Shown: in pieces, positions 12,913-28,035 of the stretch
How the letters are laid out: each line of letters starts with the position of its first letter
Position numbering within the stretch: position 1 is the stretch's first letter
NCBI GenBank assembly: GCA_963966185.1
Contig: CAWZYM010000293.1
Coordinates: 1,224,501 to 1,288,500 of the forward strand
Reading direction: 5' to 3'
Source of the DNA: Rhabditoides inermis
Taxonomy: Eukaryota; Nematoda; Chromadorea; Rhabditida; Rhabditidae
Length of the DNA: 64,000 nt
The notes under the pieces: generated by a model
Databases searched by the model: none
Seen by the model: the letters and a program-made list of their open reading frames with translations, nothing else
Told to the model about the DNA's origin: nothing
Made by a program: the position numbers and the translations under genes

Positions 12913-14639
12913 TCACCGGGAAATGATGTTTCCACACCTGTGCCATGCAAGAAAACAGATTGAAAATGTACAGAAACCACTTCGTAATAATATAATTCTT
13001 TCTTGTTGGCAAGTCAGCGATGCCTCTCACCGGGAAATAATGTTCCCACACCTGTGCCATGCAAGAAAACAGGTTGAAAATGTACAGAAACCACTTCGAA
13101 ATAATATAATTCTTTCTTGTTGGCAAGTCAGCGATGCCTCTCACCGGAAAATGATGTTTCCACACCTGTGCCATGCAAGAAAACAGGTTGAAAATGTACA
13201 GAAACCACTTCGGAATAATCTAATTCTTCCCAGTTTGCAAGTCAGCGATGCCTCTCACCGGGAAATGATGTTTCCACACCTGTGCCATGCAAGAAAACAG
13301 GTTGAAAATGTACAGAAACCACTTCGGAATAATCTAATTCTTTCTTGTTGGCAAGTCAGAGATGCCTCTCACCGGGAAATGATGTTTCCACACCTGTGCC
13401 ATGCAAGAAAACAGGTTGAAAATGTACAGAAACCACTTCGGAAAAATCTAATTCTTTCCAGTTGGCAAGTCAGCGATGCCTCTCACCGGGAAATGATGTT
13501 TCCACACCTGTGCCATGCAAGAAAACAGGTTGAAAATGTACAGAAACCACTTCGGAATAATCTAATTCTTTCTGGTTGGCAAGTCAGCGATGCCTCTAAC
13601 CGGGAAATGATGTTTCCACACCTGTGCCATGCAAGAAAACAGATTGAAAATGTACAGAAACCACTTCGGAACAATCTAATTCTTTCCAGTTGGCAAGTCA
13701 GCGATGCCTCTCACCGGGAAATGATGTTTCCACACCTGTGCCATGCAAGAAAACAGATTGAAAATGTACAGAAACCACTTCGGAATAATATAATTCTTTC
13801 TTGTTGGCAAGTCAGCGATGCCTCTCACCGGGAAATAATGTTCCCACACCTGTGCCATGCAAGAAAACAGGTTGAAAATGTACAGAAACCACTTCGAAAT
13901 AATATAATTCTTTCTTGTTGGCAAGTCAGCGATGCCTCTCACCGGAAAATGATGTTTCCACACCTGTGCCATGCAAGAAAACAGGTTGAAAATGTACAGA
14001 AACCACTTCGGAATAATCTAATTCTTTCTTGTTGGCAAGTCAGAGATGCCTCTCACCGGGAAATGATGTTTCCACACCTGTGCCATGCAAGAAAACAGGT
14101 TGAAAATGTACAGAAACCACTTCGGAAAAATCTAATTCTTTCCAGTTGGCAAGTCAGCGATGCCTCTCACCGGGAAATGATGTTTCCACACCTGTGCCAT
14201 GCAAGAAAACAGGTTGAAAATGTACAGAAACCACTTCGGAATAATCTAATTCTTCCCAGTTTGCAAGTCAGCGATGCCTCTCACCGGGAAATGATGTTTC
14301 CACACCTGTGCCATGCAAGAAAACAGGTTGAAAATGTACAGAAACCACTTCGGAATAATCTAATTCTTTCTTGTTGGCAAGTCAGAGATGCCTCTCACCG
14401 GGAAATGATGTTTCCACACCTGTGCCATGCAAGAAAACAGGTTGAAAATGTACAGAAACCACTTCGGAAAAATCTAATTCTTTCCAGTTGGCAAGTCAGC
14501 GATGCCTCTCACCGGGAAATGATGTTTCCACACCTGTGCCATGCAAGAAAACAGGTTGAAAATGTACAGAAACCACTTCGGAAAAATCTAATTCTTTCCA
14601 GTTGGCAAGTCAGCGATGCCTCTCACCGGAAAATGATGT

Positions 14640-16740
14640 TTCCACACCTGTGCCATCCAAGAAAACAGGTTGAAAATGTACAGAAACCACTTCGGAATAA
14701 TCTAATTCTTTCCAGTTGGCAAGTCAGCGATGCCTCTCACCGGGAAATGATGTTTCCACACCTGTGCCATGCAAGAAAACAGGTTGAAAATGTACAGAAA
14801 CCACTTCGGAATAATCTAACTCTTTCCAGTTGGCAAGTCAGCGATGCCTCTCACCGGGAAATGATGTTTCCACACCTGTGCCATGCAAGAAAACAGGTTG
14901 AAAATGTACAGAAACCACTTCGGAACAATCTAATTCTTTCTTGTTGGCAAGTCAGAGATGCCTCTCACCGGGAAATGATGTTTCCACACCTGTGCCATGC
15001 AAGAAAACAGGTTGAAAATGTACAGAAACCACTACGGAATAATCTAATTCTTTCCAGTTGGCAAGTCAGAGATGCCTCTCACCGGGAAATGATGTTTCCA
15101 CACCTGTGCCATGCAAGAAAACAGGTTGAAAATGTACAGAAACCACTTCGGAATAATCTAATTCTTTCCAGTTGGCAAGTCAGAGATGCCTCTCGCCGGG
15201 AAATGATGTTTCCACACCTGTGCCATGCAAGAAAACAGGTTGAAAATGTACAGAAACCACTTCGGAATAATCCAATTCTTTCCAGTTGGCAAGTCAGATA
15301 TGCCTCTCACCGGGAAATGATGTTTCCACACCTGTGCCATGCAAGAAAACAGGTTGAAAATGTACAGAAACCACTTCGGAATATTCTAATTCTTTCTTGT
15401 TGGCAAGTCAGAGATGCCTCTCACCGGGAAATGATGTTTCCACACCTGTGCCGTGCAAGAAAACAGGTGGAAAATGTACAGAAACCACTTCGGAACAATC
15501 TAATTCTTTCCAGTTGGCAAGTCAGCAATGCCTCTCACCGGGAAATGATGTTTCCACACCTGTGCCATGCAAGAGAACAGGTTGAAAATGTACAGAAATC
15601 ACTTCGAAATAGTCTAATTCTTTCCAGTTGGCAAGTCAGCGATGCCTCTCACCGGGAAATGATGTTTCCACACCTGTGCCATGCAAGAAAACAGGTTGAA
15701 AATGTACAGAAACCACTTCGGAATAATCTAATTCTTTCCAGTTTGCAAGTCAGCGATGCCTCTCACCGGGAAATGATGTTCCCACGCCTGTGCCATGCAA
15801 GAAAACAGGTTGAAAATGTACAGAAACCACTTCGGAATAATCTAATTCTTTCTTGTTGGCAAGTCAGAGATGCCTCTCACCGGAAAATGATGTTTCCACA
15901 CCTGTGCCATGCAAGAAAACAGGTGGAAAATGTACAGAAACCACTTCGGAACAATCTAATTCTTTCCAGTTGGCAAGTCAGCGATGCCTCTCACCGGGAA
16001 ATGATGTTTTCACACCTGTGCCATGCAAGAAAACAGATTGAAAATGTACAGAAACCACTTCGGAATAATATAATTCTTGCCAGTTGGCAAGTCAGCGATG
16101 CCTCTCACCGGGAAATTACGTTTCCACACCTGTGCCATCCAAGAAAACAGGTTGAAAATGTACAGAAACCACTTCGGAAGAATCTAATTCTTTCCAGTTG
16201 GCAAGTCAGCGATGCCTCTCACCGGGAAATGATGTTTCCACACCTGTGCCATGCAAGAAAACAGGTTGAAAATGTACAGAAACCACTTCGGAATAATCTA
16301 ATTCTTTCTGGTTGGCAAGTCAGCGATGCCTCTAACCGGGAAATGATGTTTCCACACCTGTGCCATGCAAGAAAACAGATTGAAAATGTACAGAAACCAC
16401 TTCGGAACAATCTAATTCTTTCCAGTTGGCAAGTCAGCGATGCCTCTCACCGGGAAATGATGTTTCCACACCTGTGCCATGCAAGAAAACAGATTGAAAA
16501 TGTACAGAAACCACTTCGGAATAATATAATTCTTTCTTGTTGGCAAGTCAGCGATGCCTCTCACCGGGAAATAATGTTCCCACACCTGTGCCATGCAAGA
16601 AAACAGGTTGAAAATGTACAGAAACCACTTCGAAATAATATAATTCTTTCTTGTTGGCAAGTCAGCGATGCCTCTCACCGGAAAATGATGTTTCCACACC
16701 TGTGCCATGCAAGAAAACAGGTTGAAAATGTACAGAAACC
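14640..16740 (+). repeat. Repeat of the 10.3-12.4 kb segment, offset 4446 then 4332
   Basis: The order of marked monomers from 10.3 to 12.4 kb recurs here. CATCCAAG, ACCACTACGG, CTCTCGCCGGG, AATCCAATTC and GATATGCC lie at offset 4446 (39 monomers) from their first occurrence. From the AATATTCTAATTC copy onward the offset is 4332 (38 monomers). One monomer, with TTGGCCAGTCAG (10,930-11,040 region), is therefore missing from this copy or extra in the first. Confidence 0.78.
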
Positions 16741-17099
16741 ACTTCGGAATAATCTAATTCTTCCCAGTTTGCAAGTCAGCGATGCCTCTCACCGGGAAAT
16801 GATGTTTCCACACCTGTGCCATGCAAGAAAACAGGTTGAAAATGTACAGAAACCACTTCGGAATAATCTAATTCTTTCTTGTTGGCAAGTCAGAGATGCC
16901 TCTCACCGGGAAATGATGTTTCCACACCTGTGCCATGCAAGAAAACAGGTTGAAAATGTACAGAAACCACTTCGGAAAAATCTAATTCTTTCCAGTTGGC
17001 AAGTCAGCGATGCCTCTCACCGGGAAATGATGTTTCCACACCTGTGCCATGCAAGAAAACAGGTTGAAAATGTACAGAAACCACTTCGGAATAATCTAA

Positions 17100-20000
17100 T
17101 TCTTTCTGGTTGGCAAGTCAGCGATGCCTCTAACCGGGAAATGATGTTTCCACACCTGTGCCATGCAAGAAAACAGATTGAAAATGTACAGAAACCACTT
17201 CGGAATAATATAATTCTTTCTTGTTGGCAAGTCAGCGATGCCTCTCACCGGGAAATAATGTTCCCACACCTGTGCCATGCAAGAAAACAGGTTGAAAATG
17301 TACAGAAACCACTTCGAAATAATATAATTCTTTCTTGTTGGCAAGTCAGCGATGCCTCTCACCGGAAAATGATGTTTCCACACCTGTGCCATGCAAGAAA
17401 ACAGGTTGAAAATGTACAGAAACCACTTCGGAATAATCTAATTCTTCCCAGTTTGCAAGTCAGCGATGCCTCTCACCGGGAAATGATGTTTCCACACCTG
17501 TGCCATGCAAGAAAACAGGTTGAAAATGTACAGAAACCACTTCGGAATAATCTAATTCTTTCTTGTTGGCAAGTCAGAGATGCCTCTCACCGGGAAATGA
17601 TGTTTCCACACCTGTGCCATGCAAGAAAACAGGTTGAAAATGTACAGAAACCACTTCGGAAAAATCTAATTCTTTCCAGTTGGCAAGTCAGCGATGCCTC
17701 TCACCGGGAAATGATGTTTCCACACCTGTGCCATGCAAGAAAACAGGTTGAAAATGTACAGAAACCACTTCGGAAAAATCTAATTCTTTCCAGTTGGCAA
17801 GTCAGCGATGCCTCTCACCGGAAAATGATGTTTCCACACCTGTGCCATCCAAGAAAACAGGTTGAAAATGTACAGAAACCACTTCGGAATAATCTAATTC
17901 TTTCCAGTTGGCAAGTCAGCGATGCCTCTCACCGGGAAATGATGTTTCCACACCTGTGCCATGCAAGAAAACAGGTTGAAAATGTACAGAAACCACTTCG
18001 GAACAATCTAATTCTTTCTTGTTGGCAAGTCAGAGATGCCTCTCACCGGGAAATGATGTTTCCACACCTGTGCCATGCAAGAAAACAGGTTGAAAATGTA
18101 CAGAAACCACTTCCGAATAATCTAATTCTTTCCAGTTGGCAAGTCAGAGATGCCTCTCACCGGGAAATGATGTTTCCACACCTGTGCCGTGCAAGAAAAC
18201 AGGTGGAAAATGTACAGAAACCACTTCGGAACAATCTAATTCTTTCCAGTTGGCAAGTCAGCAATGCCTCTCACCGGGAAATGATGTTTCCACACCTGTG
18301 CCATGCAAGAGAACAGGTTGAAAATGTACAGAAATCACTTCGAAATAGTCTAATTCTTTCCAGTTGGCAAGTCAGCGATGCCTCTCACCGGGAAATGATG
18401 TTCCCACGCCTGTGCCATGCAAGAAAACAGGTTGAAAATGTACAGAAACCACTTCGGAATAATCTAATTCTTTCTTGTTGGCAAGTCAGAGATGCCTCTC
18501 ACCGGAAAATGATGTTTCCACACCTGTGCCATGCAAGAAAACAGGTGGAAAATGTACAGAAACCACTTCGGAACAATCTAATTCTTTCCAGTTGGCAAGT
18601 CAGCGATGCCTCTCACCGGGAAATGATGTTTTCACACCTGTGCCATGCAAGAAAACAGATTGAAAATGTACAGAAACCACTTCGGAATAATATAATTCTT
18701 GCCAGTTGGCAAGTCAGCGATGCCTCTCACCGGGAAATTACGTTTCCACACCTGTGCCATCCAAGAAAACAGGTTGAAAATGTACAGAAACCACTTCGGA
18801 AGAATCTAATTCTTTCCAGTTGGCAAGTCAGCGATGCCTCTCACCGGGAAATGATGTTTCCACACCTGTGCCATGCAAGAAAACAGGTTGAAAATGTACA
18901 GAAACCACTTCGGAATAATCTAATTCTTTCTGGTTGGCAAGTCAGCGATGCCTCTAACCGGGAAATGATGTTTCCACACCTGTGCCATGCAAGAAAACAG
19001 ATTGAAAATGTACAGAAACCACTTCGGAACAATCTAATTCTTTCCAGTTGGCAAGTCAGCGATGCCTCTCACCGGGAAATGATGTTTCCACACCTGTGCC
19101 ATGCAAGAAAACAGATTGAAAATGTACAGAAACCACTTCGGAATAATATAATTCTTTCTTGTTGGCAAGTCAGCGATGCCTCTCACCGGGAAATAATGTT
19201 CCCACACCTGTGCCATGCAAGAAAACAGGTTGAAAATGTACAGAAACCACTTCGAAATAATATAATTCTTTCTTGTTGGCAAGTCAGCGATGCCTCTCAC
19301 CGGAAAATGATGTTTCCACACCTGTGCCATGCAAGAAAACAGGTTGAAAATGTACAGAAACCACTTCGGAATAATCTAATTCTTCCCAGTTTGCAAGTCA
19401 GCGATGCCTCTCACCGGGAAATGATGTTTCCACACCTGTGCCATGCAAGAAAACAGGTTGAAAATGTACAGAAACCACTTCGGAATAATCTAATTCTTTC
19501 TTGTTGGCAAGTCAGAGATGCCTCTCACCGGGAAATGATGTTTCCACACCTGTGCCATGCAAGAAAACAGGTTGAAAATGTACAGAAACCACTTCGGAAA
19601 AATCTAATTCTTTCCAGTTGGCAAGTCAGCGATGCCTCTCACCGGGAAATGATGTTTCCACACCTGTGCCATGCAAGAAAACAGGTTGAAAATGTACAGA
19701 AACCACTTCGGAATAATCTAATTCTTTCTGGTTGGCAAGTCAGCGATGCCTCTAACCGGGAAATGATGTTTCCACACCTGTGCCATGCAAGAAAACAGAT
19801 TGAAAATGTACAGAAACCACTTCGGAACAATCTAATTCTTTCCAGTTGGCAAGTCAGCGATGCCTCTCACCGGGAAATGATGTTTCCACATCTGTGCCAT
19901 GCAAGAAAACAGATTGAAAATGTACAGAAACCACTTCGGAATAATATAATTCTTTCTTGTTGGCAAGTCAGCGATGCCTCTCACCGGGAAATAATGTTCC

Positions 20001-22240
20001 CACACCTGTGCCATGCAAGAAAACAGGTTGAAAATGTACAGAAACCACTTCGAAATAATATAATTCTTTCTTGTTGGCAAGTCAGCGATGCCTCTCACCG
20101 GAAAATGATGTTTCCACACCTGTGCCATGCAAGAAAACAGGTTGAAAATGTACAGAAACCACTTCGGAATAATCTAATTCTTCCCAGTTTGCAAGTCAGC
20201 GATGCCTCTCACCGGGAAATGATGTTTCCACACCTGTGCCATGCAAGAAAACAGGTTGAAAATGTACAGAAACCACTTCGGAATAATCTAATTCTTTCTT
20301 GTTGGCAAGTCAGAGATGCCTCTCACCGGGAAATGATGTTTCCACACCTGTGCCATGCAAGAAAACAGGTTGAAAATGTACAGAAACCACTTCGGAAAAA
20401 TCTAATTCTTTCCAGTTGGCAAGTCAGCGATGCCTCTCACCGGGAAATGATGTTTCCACACCTGTGCCATGCAAGAAAACAGGTTGAAAATGTACAGAAA
20501 CCACTTCGGAAAAATCTAATTCTTTCCAGTTGGCAAGTCAGCGATGCCTCTCACCGGAAAATGATGTTTCCACACCTGTGCCATCCAAGAAAACAGGTTG
20601 AAAATGTACAGAAACCACTTCGGAATAATCTAATTCTTTCCAGTTGGCAAGTCAGCGATGCCTCTCACCGGGAAATGATGTTTCCACACCTGTGCCATGC
20701 AAGAAAACAGGTTGAAAATGTACAGAAACCACTTCGGAACAATCTAATTCTTTCTTGTTGGCAAGTCAGAGATGCCTCTCACCGGGAAATGATGTTTCCA
20801 CACCTGTGCCATGCAAGAAAACAGGTTGAAAATGTACAGAAACCACTTCCGAATAATCTAATTCTTTCCAGTTGGCAAGTCAGAGATGCCTCTCACCGGG
20901 AAATGATGTTTCCACACCTGTGCCGTGCAAGAAAACAGGTGGAAAATGTACAGAAACCACTTCGGAACAATCTAATTCTTTCCAGTTGGCAAGTCAGCAA
21001 TGCCTCTCACCGGGAAATGATGTTTCCACACCTGTGCCATGCAAGAGAACAGGTTGAAAATGTACAGAAATCACTTCGAAATAGTCTAATTCTTTCCAGT
21101 TGGCAAGTCAGCGATGCCTCTCACCGGGAAATGATGTTTCCACACCTGTGCCATGCAAGAAAACAGGTTGAAAATGTACAGAAACCACTTCGGAATAATC
21201 TAATTCTTTCCAGTTTGCAAGTCAGCGATGCCTCTCACCGGGAAATGATGTTCCCACGCCTGTGCCATGCAAGAAAACAGGTTGAAAATGTACAGAAACC
21301 ACTTCGGAATAATCTAATTCTTTCTTGTTGGCAAGTCAGAGATGCCTCTCACCGGAAAATGATGTTTCCACACCTGTGCCATGCAAGAAAACAGGTGGAA
21401 AATGTACAGAAACCACTTCGGAACAATCTAATTCTTTCCAGTTGGCAAGTCAGCGATGCCTCTCACCGGGAAATGATGTTTTCACACCTGTGCCATGCAA
21501 GAAAACAGATTGAAAATGTACAGAAACCACTTCGGAATAATATAATTCTTGCCAGTTGGCAAGTCAGCGATGCCTCTCACCGGGAAATTATGTTTCCACA
21601 CCTGTGCCATCCAAGAAAACAGGTTGAAAATGTACAGAAACCACTTCGGAAGAATCTAATTCTTTCCAGTTGGCAAGTCAGCGATGCCTCTCACCGGGAA
21701 ATGATGTTTCCACACCTGTGCCATGCAAGAAAACAGGTTGAAAATGTACAGAAACCACTTCGGAATAATCTAATTCTTTCTGGTTGGCAAGTCAGCGATG
21801 CCTCTAACCGGGAAATGATGTTTCCACACCTGTGCCATGCAAGAAAACAGATTGAAAATGTACAGAAACCACTTCGGAACAATCTAATTCTTTCCAGTTG
21901 GCAAGTCAGCGATGCCTCTCACCGGGAAATGATGTTTCCACACCTGTGCCATGCAAGAAAACAGATTGAAAATGTACAGAAACCACTTCGGAATAATATA
22001 ATTCTTTCTTGTTGGCAAGTCAGCGATGCCTCTCACCGGGAAATAATGTTCCCACACCTGTGCCATGCAAGAAAACAGGTTGAAAATGTACAGAAACCAC
22101 TTCGAAATAATATAATTCTTTCTTGTTGGCAAGTCAGCGATGCCTCTCACCGGGAAATGATGTTTCCACACCTGTGCCATGCAAGAAAACAGGTTGAAAA
22201 TGTACAGAAACCACTTCGGAATAATCTAATTCTTCCCAGT
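17100..22240 (+). repeat. Tandem pair of about 24-25 monomers (offset 2736, then 2850)
   Basis: Marked monomers at 17.1-18.3 kb recur at 19.8-21.1 kb with offset 2736 (24 monomers). Those at 18.4-19.4 kb recur at 21.3-22.2 kb with offset 2850 (25 monomers). The change of one monomer falls near 18.37 kb, where the CAGTTTGCAAG copy present at about 21.2 kb is absent. A private C to T at 19891 (CACATCTG) marks one copy. Confidence 0.75.
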
Positions 22241-22560
22241 TTGCAAGTCAGCGATGCCTCTCACCGGGAAATGATGTTTCCACACCTGTGCCATGCAAGA
22301 AAACAGGTTGAAAATGTACAGAAACCACTTCGGAATAATCTAATTCTTTCTTGTTGGCAAGTCAGCGATGCCTCTCACCGGGAAATGATGTTTCCACACC
22401 TGTGCCATCCAAGAAAACAGGTTGAAAATGTACAGAAACCACTTCGGAATAATCTAATTCTTTCCAGTTGGCAAGTCAGCGATGCCTCTCACCGGGAAAT
22501 GATGTTTCCACACCTGTGCCATGCAAGAAAACAGGTTGAAAATGTACAGAAACCACTTCG

Positions 22561-25500
22561 GAACAATCTAATTCTTTCTTGTTGGCAAGTCAGAGATGCC
22601 TCTCACCGGGAAATGATGTTTCCACACCTGTGCCATGCAAGAAAACAGGTTGAAAATGTACAGAAACCACTTCCGAATAATCTAATTCTTTCCAGTTGGC
22701 AAGTCAGAGATGCCTCTCACCGGGAAATGATGTTTCCACACCTGTGCCATGCAAGAAAACAGGTTGAAAATGTACAGAAACCACTTCGGAATAATCTAAT
22801 TCTTTCCAGTTGGCAAGTCAGAGATGCCTCTCGCCGGGAAATGATGTTTCCACACCTGTGCCATGCAAGAAAACAGGTTGAAAATGTACAGAAACCACTT
22901 CGGAATAATCTAATTCTTTCTTGTTGGCAAGTCAGAGATGCCTCTCACCGGGAAATGATGTTTCCACACCTGTGCCGTGCAAGAAAACAGGTGGAAAATG
23001 TACAGAAACCACTTCGGAACAATCTAATTCTTTCCAGTTGGCAAGTCAGCAATGCCTCTCACCGGGAAATGATGTTTCCACACCTGTGCCATGCAAGAGA
23101 ACAGGTTGAAAATGTACAGAAATCACTTCGAAATAGTCTAATTCTTTCCAGTTGGCAAGTCAGCGATGCCTCTCACCGGGAAATGATGTTTCCACACCTG
23201 TGCCATGCAAGAAAACAGGTTGAAAATGTACAGAAACCACTTCGGAATAATCTAATTCTTTCCAGTTTGCAAGTCAGCGATGCCTCTCACCGGGAAATGA
23301 TGTTCCCACGCCTGTGCCATGCAAGAAAACAGGTTGAAAATGTACAGAAACCACTTCGGAATAATCTAATTCTTTCTTGTTGGCAAGTCAGAGATGCCTC
23401 TCACCGGAAAATGATGTTTCCACACCTGTGCCATGCAAGAAAACAGGTTGAAAATGTACAGAAACCACTTCGGAAAAATCTAATTCTTTCCAGTTGGCAA
23501 GTCAGCGATGCCTCTCACCGGGAAATGATGTTTCCACACCTGTGCCATGCAAGAAAACAGGTTGAAAATGTACAGAAACCACTTCGGAAAAATCTAATTC
23601 TTTCCAGTTGGCAAGTCAGCGATGCCTCTCACCGGGAAATGATGTTTCCACACCTGTGCCATCCAAGAAAACAGGTTGAAAATGTACAGAAACCACTTCG
23701 GAATAATCTAATTCTTTCCAGTTGGCAAGTCAGCGATGCCTCTCACCGGGAAATGATGTTTCCACACCTGTGCCATGCAAGAAAACATGTTGAAAATGTA
23801 CAGAAACCACTTCGGAACAATCTAATTCTTTCTTGTTGGCAAGTCAGAGATGCCTCTCACCGGGAAATGATGTTTCCACACCTGTGCCATGCAAGAAAAC
23901 AGGTTGAAAATGTACAGAAACCACTTCGGAATAATCTAATTCTTTCCAGTTGGCAAGTCAGAGATGCCTCTCACCGGGAAATGATGTTTCCACACCTGTG
24001 CCATGCAAGAAAACAGGTTGAAAATGTACAGAAACCACTTCGGAATAATCTAATTCTTTCCAGTTGGCAAGTCAGAGATGCCTCTCGCCGGGAAATGATG
24101 TTTCCACACCTGTGCCATGCAAGAAAACAGGTTGAAAATGTACAGAAACCACTTCGGAATAATCCAATTCTTTCCAGTTGGCAAGTCAGAGATGCCTCTC
24201 ACCGGGAAATGATGTTTCCACACCTGTGCCATGCAAGAAAACAGGTTGAAAATGTACAGAAACCACTTCGGAATAATCTAATTCTTTCTTGTTGGCAAGT
24301 CAGAGATGCCTCTCACCGGAAAATGATGTTTCCACACCTGTGCCATGCAAGAAAACAGGTTGAAAATGTACAGAAACCACTTCGGAATAATCTAATTCTT
24401 TCCAGTTGGCAAGTCAGAGATGCCTCTCACCGGGAAATGATGTTTCCACACCTGTGCCATGCAAGAAAACAGGTTGAAAATGTACAGAAACCACTTCGGA
24501 ATAATCTAATTCTTTCCAGTTGGCAAGTCAGAGATGCCTCTCGCCGGGAAATGATGTTTCCACACCTGTGCCATGCAAGAAAACAGGTTGAAAATGTACA
24601 GAAACCACTTCGGAATAATCCAATTCTTTCCAGTTGGCAAGTCAGAGATGCCTCTCACCGGGAAATGATGTTTCCACACCTGTGCCATGCAAGAAAACAG
24701 GTTGAAAATGTACAGAAACCACTTCGGAACAATCTAATTCTTTCCAGTTGGCCAGTCAGCGATGCCTCTCACCGGGAAATGATGTTTCCACACTTGTGCC
24801 ATGCAAGAAAACAGGTTGAAAATGTACAGAAACCACTTCGGAATAATTTAATTCTTTCTTGTTGGCAAGTCAGAGATGCCTCTCACCGGGAAATGATGTT
24901 TCCACACCTGTGCCGTGCAAGAAAACAGGTGGAAAATGTACAGAAACCACTTCGGAACAATCTAATTCTTTCCAGTTGGCAAGTCAGCAATGCCTCTCAC
25001 CGGGAAATGATGTTTCCACACCTGTGCCATGCAAGAGAACAGGTTGAAAATGTACAGAAATCACTTCGAAATAGTCTAATTCTTTCCAGTTGGCAAGTCA
25101 GCGATGCCTCTCACCGGGAAATGATGTTTCCACACCTGTGCCATGCAAGAAAACAGGTTGAAAATGTACAGAAACCACTTCGGAATAATCTAATTCTTTC
25201 CAGTTTGCAAGTCAGCGATGCCTCTCACCGGGAAATGATGTTCCCACGCCTGTGCCATGCAAGAAAACAGGTTGAAAATGTACAGAAACCACTTCGGAAC
25301 AATCTAATTCTTTCTTGTTGGCAAGTCAGAGATGCCTCTCACCGGGAAATGATGTTTCCACACCTGTGCCATGCAAGAAAACAGGTTGAAAATGTACAGA
25401 AACCACTTCCGAATAATCTAATTCTTTCCAGTTGGCAAGTCAGAGATGCCTCTCACCGGGAAATGATGTTTCCACACCTGTGCCATGCAAGAAAACAGGT

Positions 25501-28035
25501 TGAAAATGTACAGAAACCACTTCGGAATAATCTAATTCTTTCCAGTTGGCAAGTCAGAGATGCCTCTCGCCGGGAAATGATGTTTCCACACCTGTGCCAT
25601 GCAAGAAAACAGGTTGAAAATGTACAGAAACCACTTCGGAATAATCTAATTCTTTCTTGTTGGCAAGTCAGAGATGCCTCTCACCGGGAAATGATGTTTC
25701 CACACCTGTGCCGTGCAAGAAAACAGGTGGAAAATGTACAGAAACCACTTCGGAACAATCTAATTCTTTCCAGTTGGCAAGTCAGCAATGCCTCTCACCG
25801 GGAAATGATGTTTCCACACCTGTGCCATGCAAGAGAACAGGTTGAAAATGTACAGAAATCACTTCGAAATAGTCTAATTCTTTCCAGTTGGCAAGTCAGC
25901 GATGCCTCTCACCGGGAAATGATGTTTCCACACCTGTGCCATGCAAGAAAACAGGTTGAAAATGTACAGAAACCACTTCGGAATAATCTAATTCTTTCCA
26001 GTTTGCAAGTCAGCGATGCCTCTCACCGGGAAATGATGTTCCCACGCCTGTGCCATGCAAGAAAACAGGTTGAAAATGTACAGAAACCACTTCGGAATAA
26101 TCTAATTCTTTCTTGTTGGCAAGTCAGAGATGCCTCTCACCGGAAAATGATGTTTCCACACCTGTGCCATGCAAGAAAACAGGTTGAAAATGTACAGAAA
26201 CCACTTCGGAAAAATCTAATTCTTTCCAGTTGGCAAGTCAGCGATGCCTCTCACCGGGAAATGATGTTTCCACACCTGTGCCATGCAAGAAAACAGGTTG
26301 AAAATGTACAGAAACCACTTCGGAAAAATCTAATTCTTTCCAGTTGGCAAGTCAGCGATGCCTCTCACCGGGAAATGATGTTTCCACACCTGTGCCATCC
26401 AAGAAAACAGGTTGAAAATGTACAGAAACCACTTCGGAATAATCTAATTCTTTCCAGTTGGCAAGTCAGCGATGCCTCTCACCGGGAAATGATGTTTCCA
26501 CACCTGTGCCATGCAAGAAAACATGTTGAAAATGTACAGAAACCACTTCGGAACAATCTAATTCTTTCTTGTTGGCAAGTCAGAGATGCCTCTCACCGGG
26601 AAATGATGTTTCCACACCTGTGCCATGCAAGAAAACAGGTTGAAAATGTACAGAAACCACTTCGGAATAATCTAATTCTTTCCAGTTGGCAAGTCAGAGA
26701 TGCCTCTCACCGGGAAATGATGTTTCCACACCTGTGCCATGCAAGAAAACAGGTTGAAAATGTACAGAAACCACTTCGGAATAATCTAATTCTTTCCAGT
26801 TGGCAAGTCAGAGATGCCTCTCGCCGGGAAATGATGTTTCCACACCTGTGCCATGCAAGAAAACAGGTTGAAAATGTACAGAAACCACTTCGGAATAATC
26901 CAATTCTTTCCAGTTGGCAAGTCAGAGATGCCTCTCACCGGGAAATGATGTTTCCACACCTGTGCCATGCAAGAAAACAGGTTGAAAATGTACAGAAACC
27001 ACTTCGGAATAATCTAATTCTTTCTTGTTGGCAAGTCAGAGATGCCTCTCACCGGAAAATGATGTTTCCACACCTGTGCCATGCAAGAAAACAGGTTGAA
27101 AATGTACAGAAACCACTTCGGAATAATCTAATTCTTTCCAGTTGGCAAGTCAGAGATGCCTCTCACCGGGAAATGATGTTTCCACACCTGTGCCATGCAA
27201 GAAAACAGGTTGAAAATGTACAGAAACCACTTCGGAATAATCTAATTCTTTCCAGTTGGCAAGTCAGAGATGCCTCTCGCCGGGAAATGATGTTTCCACA
27301 CCTGTGCCATGCAAGAAAACAGGTTGAAAATGTACAGAAACCACTTCGGAATAATCCAATTCTTTCCAGTTGGCAAGTCAGAGATGCCTCTCACCGGGAA
27401 ATGATGTTTCCACACCTGTGCCATGCAAGAAAACAGGTTGAAAATGTACAGAAACCACTTCGGAACAATCTAATTCTTTCCAGTTGGCCAGTCAGCGATG
27501 CCTCTCACCGGGAAATGATGTTTCCACACTTGTGCCATGCAAGAAAACAGGTTGAAAATGTACAGAAACCACTTCGGAATAATTTAATTCTTTCTTGTTG
27601 GCAAGTCAGAGATGCCTCTCACCGGGAAATGATGTTTCCACACCTGTGCCGTGCAAGAAAACAGGTGGAAAATGTACAGAAACCACTTCGGAACAATCTA
27701 ATTCTTTCCAGTTGGCAAGTCAGCAATGCCTCTCACCGGGAAATGATGTTTCCACACCTGTGCCATGCAAGAGAACAGGTTGAAAATGTACAGAAATCAC
27801 TTCGAAATAGTCTAATTCTTTCCAGTTGGCAAGTCAGCGATGCCTCTCACCGGGAAATGATGTTTCCACACCTGTGCCATGCAAGAAAACAGGTTGAAAA
27901 TGTACAGAAACCACTTCGGAATAATCTAATTCTTTCCAGTTTGCAAGTCAGCGATGCCTCTCACCGGGAAATGATGTTCCCACGCCTGTGCCATGCAAGA
28001 AAACAGGTTGAAAATGTACAGAAACCACTTCGGAA
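22561..28035 (+). repeat. Tandem pair of a 24-monomer unit (2736 bp each)
   Basis: Bases about 22564-25299 repeat at 25300-28035 with offset 2736. Shared markers include CTTCCGAATAATC, CTCTCGCCGGG, AACATGTTG, AATCCAATTC, TTGGCCAGTCAG, CACACTTGTG, AATAATTTAATTC and the CCGTGC/AGAGAACAGG pair. The match ends near 28036, where AATAAT replaces AACAAT. Inside each copy a 4-monomer (456-bp) pattern with CTCTCGCC and AATCCAATT occurs twice (24.05 and 24.5 kb; 26.8 and 27.2 kb). Confidence 0.85.
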